From Primulina eburnea (taxonomy: Eukaryota > Streptophyta > Magnoliopsida > Lamiales > Gesneriaceae): a stretch of 64,000 bases of DNA. The stretch spans positions 33,699,281 through 33,763,280 of the forward strand of contig NC_133103.1 of the NCBI RefSeq assembly GCF_022965805.1, in the 5' to 3' direction. The notes under the pieces were generated by a model. It had not been told where the DNA came from, ran no database searches, and saw nothing but the letters and a program-made list of their open reading frames with translations. Positions 49,712-59,328 of this stretch are shown here, piece after piece (position 1 is the stretch's first letter; each line of letters starts with the position of its first letter). Position numbers and translations under genes: made by a program.

Positions 49712-50209
49712 GATATGATTGTGGTTAGGCACCGTGTGCAAATGTTTGGGGGAAGATTTAAGATGTGTTGTTGCTTCGGATTTTCAAGCTTGATTGTGAT
49801 AAAAGATGATGAATCAAGCATATTCAAGCAAGTGGTGGAGTTCAACAAAGAATGCCTGAAGGAACTATAACAAGGGGAAGAAGCAAGAAGTTTAAAGATG
49901 CACTTCAAGGACTCATGATGAGCTATCAAGGAAGTCCTACAAGTTGGATGTCTAAATTAGAGGAGGTTGGGATTCATGGGAATAATATTGGAGGTCTTTG
50001 GAATGTAATTCAAGTGAAATTGCCGAAGGTCTAGCGCACCCGCGCTCAAAACAGGGCCGCACCCACGGTCTTGCTAAAAAAAAAAGTATTTTTTGTTTTA
50101 AATTTTTTTTTTCCCGAGACTGTACCGCACCCGCGGTCCAGTCTGCAGCGCACCCGCGGTCCTTTGGCGCACTTCCGTGTCAAATTTGCTAGTTATCTTA
50201 TTAAAGCCC
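49712..50209 (+). pseudogene. Remnant resembling a Ty3/gypsy polyprotein tail plus GC-rich boxes
   Basis: Not satellite and not part of the flanking LTR. The stretch 49852-50031 reads [20 protein letters not shown] and onward, resembling the Arg/Lys-rich tail (xEGPxTRxRAKK) at the C-terminus of many plant Ty3/gypsy polyproteins that carry the same integrase type as the satellite. After it come four GC-rich boxes of the CGCACCCGCGGT kind (about 50034-50162) in + orientation, as in family-A U3 regions. It may be the 3' end of an element of the type that gave rise to the satellite, or an unrelated fragment. The identification rests on memory of family motifs. Confidence 0.4.
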
Positions 50210-50711
50210 TGTGGGGACCCGGGCTCTAACTCTTTCTCTGGGATGTAATGGATCATTAATTTAAAAAGTGGGTCAAATTTTCGTTTTTCAACATTAAATC
50301 TAATGAATATAAACAAACATAAATTCTTTATTTAAATTACAACCATAATGTACCAACATAACATACAACATGTCTTGTCCATCCATACTCAACAAACTAG
50401 TAATTAAATACAGTACATGTCAAAGGTACAACCACTAGTCCTTCTGCTAAGCCCGAGATCACCACGCTATGTCCATCTCTCATCCTCTGCGTGACCCAGA
50501 TCCTGCCCCACCTGTTGTTATGCACACATACAGACATAACAACAGCCGGAAACTCCAGTGAGAACAAATCCCAGTATAAACATGTATACATGCATATAAT
50601 CAATTAAACATGAAACATACTATCATGAATGAAATCATATGCACATGCAATGCAATGCGAATCAAACCATGTCTGGATTCGACTCGACTAGAACTCTAGG
50701 GATCCCGGTGT

Positions 50712-50771
50712 GAATAAGACGTCAATGGCTGTCACCTACCCTCCCACTCGGGGTGACTGTACGTCTTATTC
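50712..50771 (-). other. Conserved nested stem-loop in reverse family-A LTR
   Basis: Outer arms 50712-50722 and 50761-50771; inner arms GTCACC (50731-50736) and GGTGAC (50752-50757). Identical arms to the copy at 17209. Confidence 0.7.
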
Positions 50772-51082
50772 CTAGACTTCGGTCTGAGCTGTATCAACGA
50801 CTGCAACAGGAGTCGAGGCTGCTCCTAAGCTGAGATACACCGAACATCTAGATAGTTGACAATGGTTGTCAACGTCTCTCCTATCTTAAATGCAATGACT
50901 ATCAACCTGTAACAAAGCATGCTCATATTCATATCTGAATATTACCATAATCTTACATGCTTGAATACAATTCTATAATCAAAGCATAATCATGTAACAA
51001 GATTTGAATATAATTCTATAAACAAGTCATAAACATGTTACCATATATATACAACAATACTAGTATGTGATTTTGGTTGGGA

Positions 51083-51108
51083 AACTCAAATAATATCTTA
51101 TTTGAGTT
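51083..51108 (-). other. Conserved hairpin in reverse family-A LTR
   Basis: AACTCAAATAA, four-base loop, TTATTTGAGTT: a perfect 11-bp stem. Family B has T in place of A near the loop, with the partner base changed to match. Confidence 0.7.
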
Positions 51109-52198
51109 GTGGCTTTTCAAACAAACATGACTTATACCTTTCGTGTCGCAAAGTCTATGATGTAGTCGAAATCTCGCTATCACGTTGCCAATATAAATCT
51201 GAAATGGCACCATCAATGTGCATTCTATCAATACACAACTCAAACAACAATAACCAAATCTAGATACAATTTGACGGTATAACGACGTGATTTCTCAATA
51301 CCGATCAATTCAACTTTCATCATATCTCAATATCTAATTTCCATAATCAAAAATCAACCTCTTAGAACATTATACTCTCAAAATCTGCACAATCTCGATT
51401 CAATACATGCTGGAAATTCCTAGTAAATGCATACGCTATCATTTCTTCGTTCCGGTTTCGATTATAACCTCATAATCATCACAAGAACACTTATCTATAT
51501 GCATAATACATTTTCTCCAATACATGTTTTCCAAACCATGCTGAAGTTAAAGAAACTTACATCACTTTGAAGCTCTTGATGCAAGGATCAATAATCTAAG
51601 ATTGAATTTAAAATCGGATAGCTAAATCTTGATATCTTACCTCAAAGTTTTGAAGAAACTTGAGGATTCTAAGAAAGCTCTCGTACTCAGCTGCTGGAAT
51701 GAAGAAATGACTGAATCAGCATCACTTCTATATATATATATGCCATGTGTCAAGACAAGAAGAAGGGGTGGATTTCTCGCATGCAGCACCGCGGGTGCGC
51801 TCATGTTCAGACCGCGGGTGCGCTCAGGCTTCGACCACAATTTCATTTTCCTAAAATGCCGACCGCGGGTGCGGTCTTTACAACACCGCGGGTGCGGTCT
51901 TTACACCGCGGGTGCGGTCTTGCTGCACCGCGGGTGCGGTGATGCTACGGAAATTTTGGCTAACTTACTGTCCATGCACCGCGGGTGCGGTGTCTACAAG
52001 CACTGCGGGTGCGGTATGGCTTCGGCAGCACATTCAAAATTCCATGATTTATGACCGCGGGTGCACTCTTGTTCTGAGCGCGGGTGCAGTCTTGCAAAAC
52101 CCTCATTTCTCATGTATTTTCCTCCCTCTTTGCATTTCATGCATTCTCGTATTCTCCAAATCGTTCGTCATTAAAAACTAATAACCACGAGCCTTACA

Positions 52199-52236
52199 TT
52201 TCTCCCCCTTTAAGAAATGATTTCGTCCCCGAAATC
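52199..52236 (-). other. Polypurine tract and adjacent hairpin, family-A element
   Basis: In - strand sense AAAGGGGGAGAAA abuts the LTR start, preceded by GATTTCG-GGGA-CGAAATC (52219-52236). Confidence 0.8.
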
Positions 52237-52295
52237 GCAGGCATTACTAAACATATATGACAAGTAAGATAATCAAAGCGGAAAATTTACTTACA

Positions 52296-54579
52296 TCACG
52301 TAAACAACTCGGGATGTTTCTGTTGCATGTTTGCTTCTGTCTCCCAAGTCGCTTCTTCGATGCCATGACGACTCCATTGGACTTTCACTAGAGGAATAGT
52401 TTTCGTTCTAAGCTTCTTTTCCTTTCGATCAAGAATCTGTATTGGTTGTTCAACGTAGCTTAAAGTCTGATCAGGCTCAGCTTCGTCAGGACGAATGACA
52501 TGAGAAACATCAGGCATGTATTTACGCAACATCGATACATGAAAGACGTCATGTATCCCAGATAACGAAGGAGGAAGAGCAAGTCCATAAGCTCGATCGC
52601 CAATCTTTTCAAGAATTTCGTAAGGACCAATGTATCGCGGAGACAATTTCCCACGCTTGCCAAATCTGACAACGCCTCGGAACGGGGAAATTTTCAAGAA
52701 TACTCTATCTCCTTGTTCAAATACCAACGGTCTACGTCTGATATTGGCGTACTTGGCTTGCCTAACCTGTGTTGTCTTCATACTTTTCTGAATAATCTTG
52801 ATCTTCTCAGCCATGTCACGAATCATATCTGGCCCAAGTTCTGGTACCTCTGAGATGTCATCCCAGTATAGCGGAGATCTGCACTTCTTACCGTATAAAG
52901 CTTCAAACGGTGCCATCTCAATGCTCGTCTGATAGCTATTATTGTTAGAGAATTCACAAAGAGGTAAGGAATCTTGCCAACTAGTGCCAAAATCTAGCAC
53001 CACGGCTCTCAACATATCCTCTAAAGTCTGGATAGTCCGCTCTGACTGTCCGTCTGTCTGAGGATGATACGCAGTACTCAGGTGTAATGTCGTACCCAAA
53101 GCCTGCTGTAAACTGTGCCAGAAGTGAGAAGTGAATCGTGGATCACGATCTGATACGATAGACTTCGGCACACCATGAAATCTGACTACCTCTCGAACAT
53201 ATATCTCCGCCATTTGATCGTGTCTGTAAGTCATTCTGTATGGGATGAAGCAAGCTGATTTGGTCAATCTGTCGATAACGACCCAAATCGCACCACAGCC
53301 TCGGGAAGATCGGGGTAACTTCGTCACGAAATCCATGGAAATGTGATCCCATTTCCATTCTGGAATAGCTAAACTCTGAAGTAACCCTCCGGGCTTCTTC
53401 CTCTCGGCCTTCACCTGTTGGCAGTTCAAGAATTTAGACACATACTCTGCGATGTCTGACTTCATCTGCTTCCACCAGAACTGTGTCTTCAAGTCATTGT
53501 ACATCTTCCTGCCACCAGGATGGATGCTGAACCGACTGCAGTGTGCTTCGGACAAAATTTGATGTTTCAAGTCTGGAACATCTTGCACTACAAGGCGGTT
53601 ATTCACATACAGCACATGATCACGTACCTGATATTCTGTTACATGTCCTGCTCTGACCATCTGAATTGATCTTTGCACATTCTGATCGGTTCGTTGAGCT
53701 TCTTTGATCCTCCTGATCAAGTCAGGCTCAACATGAATAGCAGCAAGTCGTAGTGGCCTCCTGTCTGTATCAAATTCTAATCCAGAGAAAAACAGCAATT
53801 TTCAACTAGCTTTGTAACACCCATCGTTGATAAAGATAGGGAACAAACCTTTCGACTTAAGGCGTCTGCTGCTGCATTTGACTTCCCTGGATAATATTTG
53901 ATTTCGCAATCAAAGTCTTTTAACAGATCAAGCCATCTACGCTGCCTCATGTTCAACTCCGACTGAGAAACAAATATTTTAGGCTTTTATGGTTTGAGTA
54001 GATCTCAAATTTCTCGCCATAAAGATAATGACGCCAGACCTTGAGTGCAAATACGATAGCCGCCAATTCAAGATCATGAATGGGGTATCGAGTCTCGTGA
54101 GTCTTCAACTGTCTTGAGGCATATGCGACCACATGACCTCGCTGCATAAGCACACATCCCAAACCTCTGTGAGAGGCATCACAATATACAACGAAATCAC
54201 CCGTACCTGAAGGAATCATCAAAACAGGTGCACTGGTCAGTCTTTTCTTCAATTCTAGAAAGCTAGACTCACACTCCTCAGACCATAGGAATGGCGCATT
54301 CTTCTGTGTCAATTGTGTAATTAGCTTCGCAATACGGGAGAAATCTTGGATGAATCGTCTATAGTATCCTGCTAGACCCATGAAACTGCGTATTTCTGGC
54401 ACAGAAGTCGGTCTCGACCAACTGATCACAGCTTCTACTTTACTTGGATCTACAGAAATACCATCTCCAGATATAATATGTCCCAAGAATACAACTCGAT
54501 TCAGCCAAAACTCACACTTTGACAATTTCGCATACAGTTGCTTGTTTCTCAACGTCTGCAAGACAATTCTGAGATGCTC
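52296..54579 (-). pseudogene. pol: pol fragment (RT thumb, RNase H, integrase, chromodomain tail) of reverse family-A element
   Basis: In - strand sense the fragment opens in RT ([20 protein letters not shown]), just after a family-B LTR, so gag, protease and the RT active site are missing. RNase H is recognisable ([25 protein letters not shown]), but the Asp of the TDHKSLK motif is Asn (SNHKSLK). A one-base loss near 53965 and another near 53785 break the frame; the last open part is 52296-53798. Integrase shows SMDFV, SDRD and Glu in DGQSE with 35 residues between the last two, but the first Cys of the zinc finger is Phe (FLNC for CLVC). The C-terminus (LVKVQWSRHGIEEATWE) is chromodomain-like and ends HPELFT. 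It sits 97 bp from its 3' LTR. It is clearly inactive. Confidence 0.9.
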
Positions 54580-55235
54580 TGTGTGGGGACCCGGACGCTA
54601 ATCATCTTCTTAATCATCGTTGGGATTTAATTATCAATTAAGATAAAACAGGGTCTAAAAATTTTTCTTTTTAAAGTACAAGTGCGGAAGGTAATGACAT
54701 CTAAATAATATACATATCTGTATAAAACTACAATTCAGTAGGAAAGTACAAGACTATACAACCTAAGTCTAAGGTTCAATTACTAAATTCAAGTAATAAA
54801 CCAAGTCTGCTACAAGTCCGAAATCACCACGCTAACTCGTCTTCTCTCATCGTCATCTCGACCCTGATCCAGCCCCACCTGTTGTCATGCACACATACAA
54901 AACACAACAACAGCCGGATAACTCCGGTGAGAATAAATCCCAGTATAAAACATGGTAAACATGCATATACACATAATAATTCATGAAACATGCTGTCATG
55001 AAGAGATTAAAACAATAGTAAGAGATTCCATGATCTATGAAATCTAATCTAACTAAACATGCATCTCAAATCAGATAAACATGCACATACACAATCTAAA
55101 TCATAAAACATGCTATCATGACTGAAGGCAAGAACAATGGGTTCCATAATCTATGAATCCCATTCATATAAACATGCAGTTCTAGTCAAATCATGTCTAG
55201 ACTCGACTCAACTATAACTCTAGGGATCCCGTGAT

Positions 55236-55295
55236 GAATAAGACGTCAATGCCTGTTACCTACTCAACCGATCGTGGTAACCGTACGTCTTATTC
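55236..55295 (-). other. Conserved nested stem-loop, reverse family-B LTR, with compensatory change
   Basis: Outer arms 55236-55246 and 55285-55295 as in the other copies. Inner arms are GTTACC (55255-55260) and GGTAAC (55276-55281): both sides changed relative to GTCACC and GGTGAC, so pairing is kept. Confidence 0.72.
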
Positions 55296-55560
55296 CTAGA
55301 CTTCGGTCCGAGCTGTATCAATGGCTGGCAATAGGAGTAATACCTGCTCCTAAGTTGAGATACACCGAACGTCTAGAAGTCTGACAATGACTGTCAAGAC
55401 TTTCCTATCTTAGATGCAATGAATAAGAATCTGTAAACAAAGCATAATCATATTCATAACTGAATATCTCAATTATCTTACCTGCTTGAATACAATTCTA
55501 TAATCAAAGCATTATCAGGTAACAATATAAACAATAATCTAGTATGTGATTTTATCGGGA

Positions 55561-55585
55561 AACTCAAATTAATCTAATTTGAGTT
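55561..55585 (-). other. Conserved hairpin in reverse family-B LTR
   Basis: AACTCAAATTA (55561-55571), three-base loop, TAATTTGAGTT (55575-55585), flanked by pairing GGGAA and TTCCC. Confidence 0.7.
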
Positions 55586-56654
55586 ATGCTTCCCGATATC
55601 ACATGAATTATACCTTTGTCGTCCCGGTCTGACGAAGACGATGATTTGTATTCAACTCTGTCCATATCAAATCTGAAATGACAATATCGAATACGCTGTG
55701 TCAGTGAATAACTCAATACACAATCTGTTCTGATCAATACTCAACTCAGTACATAATCTGATCAATATCTGGACAATACATAATCTGATTCATATCAACG
55801 ATATCACGATGAAATCTAAATCATTACTGAATCTGAACAATCTAAATCAACTGATGTTTCAACGGCATACTAACACAGTCTTGTAACCCCGTAAATCTGA
55901 ACATCACAAATATAATACTGGAACTCATAATCGGTGTCAATATAACTCATAATCTGAATATTAACACAATTCTGATATAGAATCTCAGTCAATATCTTTC
56001 AAAAATCATAACAATTACAGAAACGGTCTGTTCTTTAATCTGACTTCAATTCTATAATGTCTACGGTAGTAGAAACACCCTATCTGAATCATATTCAATT
56101 CTGACGATATCATATTTTCAAAACATCTCAAAACTTAATAAAACTTACGTCCAAATGAAGCCTGCGTTGCTAGGAACTCAATACCGTAATCGGATTCAAA
56201 AACAGACGAACGGATTGTCAAAATCTTCAATCAAACTCAAGAGCTTCCCTCGGTTTCCCTCTGAATTCCCCCAAGAAATCTTGCATGTATATATATATAT
56301 ATATACACACGAACATGCAATAGGCCAAGTGGCTCGCCTTTCAAGCTACACGTTACTCGCTAGGGCGGACAAAAGTTTCCGCTCGGGCGGAGAACTCTCG
56401 GCCCTCACAAATTATTCAAGCGCGCTCGGGCGAACAAAAAGTTCCGCCCGGGCGAAGGACTCTCGGCTTTCTACCAACACTCAATGGCGCTCGGGCGGAC
56501 AAACATTTTCGCCCGGGCGCTATACCTTCGGCCCAAATTGTATAATTTCATATACTTGATCAAATCTTATCTCGAACTGGCCCGGCTATAATTACATCAA
56601 TTCATAATCAGTAAATCATATCAGATTACAATAATTAAATTCTCGGGCATTACA

Positions 56655-56692
56655 TTTCTCCCCCTCTTAGATCTGAGTTCGTCCTCGAACTC
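56655..56692 (-). other. Polypurine tract and adjacent hairpin, family-B element
   Basis: In - strand sense AAGAGGGGGAGAAA abuts the LTR. The adjacent hairpin reads GAGTTCG-AGGA-CGAACTC (56675-56692), with both arms changed relative to the other elements. Confidence 0.8.
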
Positions 56693-57734
56693 ACAAACAA
56701 TCAATTCAGATATATGAGAAGAAATGCGTACAGAGTTTAAACCAAAACTCAAATATCTGATTCCAGTCTGGAATAAGAATTCACGAAGTATAATGTCATA
56801 ATACCCCTTAAACTAGTTCTGACAACAACAATCTCATCATACTGGCTATACAACATCCGTATAAAACAATCTACAGCTCATCACATATCAGTATCATCAG
56901 CTGTTAACAAATCTGTTTACCTCAAACAAAGACATAAACACTCATTAGCTTCAACTACCAATCGTCATCATCCGACGTTGGTTTCTTAAATCTGTCCATT
57001 CTGAACTATCTACATCTTTCTTCGAATTATCTTCAAAAGAAATCTGTAGTACTCTTCGTATACTGTCTTGTCTATACTATCTCATTATCCTTCTGATAAG
57101 CTGATAGCTATTGTCACACAGTAATACTGACTTATATCAATTAGTGCTAACATCTAGCACTCTATAACTCTACCAATGTCTTCCAATATCTGGGATATTA
57201 CATTCTGACTGTCTGTCAATCTGTAAAACAATCTCAGAGAGAGTTCATGTTATACTCTATCACGAATACAATTTCAAGCAAAATCACGATCTGTAATAAT
57301 CTACTTAAATTTTCTGTTCCATCTGAACCTTTCTTTGACATCGATCTATGTCATCTAGTTCTGTTTGTACGTAATCTGGTACAAACTGATAGAATAGATT
57401 GAGTAATCTGTCAATCATAATCATATTATATCACAATCTGGAAAATATTGGGAAAATCTTATTAAGAAATTCATCGAAATATACTCCCCATGACGAATCC
57501 GAAATATACTAAGTATGTAATACATCTTCTGATTTCTATCTTTCGGTCTTTTCTGTTAGCAATTCAGACACCTCAGTACAATTTCTGCCAACATTTCAAC
57601 ACAATTCTGTTATAACTGACCTTATCTGTCTCTATCACAACTATCTGTTCGAATACAATACATTCTCAATCATCAGACTGAACACTGAATCCATGACTGT
57701 AAGTTTCTGACAATATCTGTTCTTTCAGATTCGA
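56693..57734 (-). pseudogene. Decayed integrase remnant of the family-B element
   Basis: No long open frame. Read on the - strand, scattered matches in the right order identify integrase: text like WEYISMDF near 57440-57500, like DRLTKSxHFxP near 57370-57410, and like [11 protein letters not shown] at about 57200-57232 (CAGATTGACAGACAGTCAGA). The spacing agrees with the catalytic core of the neighbouring elements. Several changes look like C-to-T decay. The remnant is cut on the right by the LTR at 57735. The stretch 56693-57200 would hold the C-terminal part but I cannot recognise it. Confidence 0.6.
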
Positions 57735-59178
57735 TGTAGTGACCCGTTCCAGAATCACCTACTAATCAAGAACTAAGCATGCAATTAACTTAATTAATAA
57801 TAATCAGAGATAACAGCGGAAAAAATGGCCAACGACAATAGTTATACAACCCAATCGAAATCAGAACAACTCAAAATATAATCGGTACAACCATATCGAA
57901 TAGAATAGTACTGAAAACTAAACCAACCAGCTACTCACTGTCCTCCTCCTGCTCTTCCTGAGCCATCCAACCTGAGGCCTGCCCCGTGGGAATGGGGTGT
58001 CCAAGATAAACAAAACCGAGGACGTGAGCGATAAGAACGCCCAGTACAAAAGCATGAGTATACAAGCCTATATGAAATGCACATGCTATGATATGATACC
58101 AGGGTAGTCAAGAAACAGGAGTAACAAAGGATCTCAAAATGCTCAGTCTAGAGGCGCCAAGTGGATAGTGCCGCGCGGTACTCCTCTAGGTCACTGCATC
58201 CACTACAAGAACAGACGTGGACCAAAAATGTCCCGGATCACCGAAGCCCTCCCGACCCGTCGGCCACTGTGTACTCTCGGTGTCCATGCGTCCACAAGAC
58301 AAGACAGGGCTGAGCGGCCCCACAAGATATAGCTTATCTCGAAAGAGATACAGCTCAACAATAAAGGCTATCTCGAAGGAGATACGGCTCAACATGAAAT
58401 GCAACATGCATCATAAAGCGTGACATAATAGCATGCATCATATGACATATATCAATGCACCACATAATCATGCAACACATATAAGAATGTATACTCGACC
58501 AGGATATCTCGGATAGTACTTTCGTACCTCTATCACAGCAAGCCTAGCCTTACGCAACACCGCTAATCAGGTCTAGAACAAGCCTACGCATCAAAAGCAT
58601 ACCCAATGAACAATACTACCATGCTCGACTAGCAAAACCAGTACTTTCCAGTACTACCAAAGGTTTAGGGTTTACCTTCGTCCGTCGACAGCCCTTTGAT
58701 GTCGATTGCCTCGTAACTCAGGCGTCGCTACGCTACCAATCCTGGCAGCTCTTGGCTATCGCTCGCCCGACAACTAACCCTAGAAACCTTCCAAACTTCT
58801 CAAATATGAGACATAACTCAAGAATTTGCAATGCAAAATGAGGAAATCCGAGCACTATTTATAGGCTATGTTCGGATCCACCGAACCCACTTCGGAACGT
58901 CCGAACTCCCACGTGTCCATCGGCTCTTGACACCTCATGATCGGATCCACCGAACTTACACTTCGGATCATCCGAACTTGCATGTAAACTGACGTGTCGA
59001 TCGACTCTTGACACCTCATGATCGGATCCACCGAACTTACTTCGGATCGTCCGAACTCTTCGGTGCTACCGAACCATCTTCGGTCCGTCCGATCATGACC
59101 ACGGTCAAAATTACACATTAAACCTTCTTAATCACCATTAATCCGTTAATTACCCAATTTGGAATTCGGGCTACTACA
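57735..59178 (-). repeat. 3' LTR of the 57.7-kb element
   Basis: 1444 bp, starting TGTAGTGACCC and ending GGCTACTACA on the + strand. TATA box (CTATTTATAG) at 58855-58864. Upstream in sense, about 58866-59095, are repeated boxes with TTCGG and CCGAA arms (GATCGGATCCACCGAACTT) and a CACGTG G-box near 58911. Confidence 0.92.
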
Positions 59179-59213
59179 TTCTCCCCCCCTTAAAAGATTT
59201 CGTCCTCGAAATC
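59179..59213 (-). other. Polypurine tract and adjacent hairpin, 57.7-kb element
   Basis: In - strand sense AAGGGGGGAGAA abuts the LTR start TGTAGTAGCC. Hairpin GATTTCG-AGGA-CGAAATC at 59196-59213. Confidence 0.82.
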
Positions 59214-59328
59214 AGGCTTAGAGGATGAATAAAACGAAATAACAACATCGTTATTACACCTCAATTGTTGTTGAATACAACTGATATTTCGATTACAACT
59301 GAAAACACAAACATATACAAAGCACAAC

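Larger units (their letters stand above)
50210..52198 (-). mobile_element. 3' LTR of a family-A Ty3/gypsy element (reverse)
   Basis: In - strand sense it starts TGTAAGGCTCGTGG (52198) and ends GGTCCCCACA (50210), 1989 bp. It is a diverged copy of 15793-17766. It holds palindromic boxes (about 51786-52093), TATA run (about 51725-51741), candidate splice donor (TTTGAG/GTAAG at 51640), a perfect hairpin (51083-51108) and the nested stem-loop (50712-50771). A polypurine tract lies directly upstream of it in sense direction (52199-52210), which shows it is a 3' LTR. Confidence 0.9.
54582..56654 (-). mobile_element. 3' LTR of a family-B Ty3/gypsy element (reverse), inserted in family-A RT
   Basis: In - strand sense it starts TGTAATGCCCGAG (56654) and ends GTCCCCACA (54582), 2073 bp, preceded by a polypurine tract, so it is the 3' LTR of an element lying to its right. 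It contains three U3 hairpins (about 56356-56521), TA-rich TATA run (about 56286-56306), candidate splice donor (GGAC/GTAAG at 56148), hairpin 55561-55585 and stem-loop 55236-55295. The left end of the LTR meets RT text of the family-A fragment at 54579-54582. The start could be placed 2 bp earlier because of a TGTGTG run. Confidence 0.88.
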
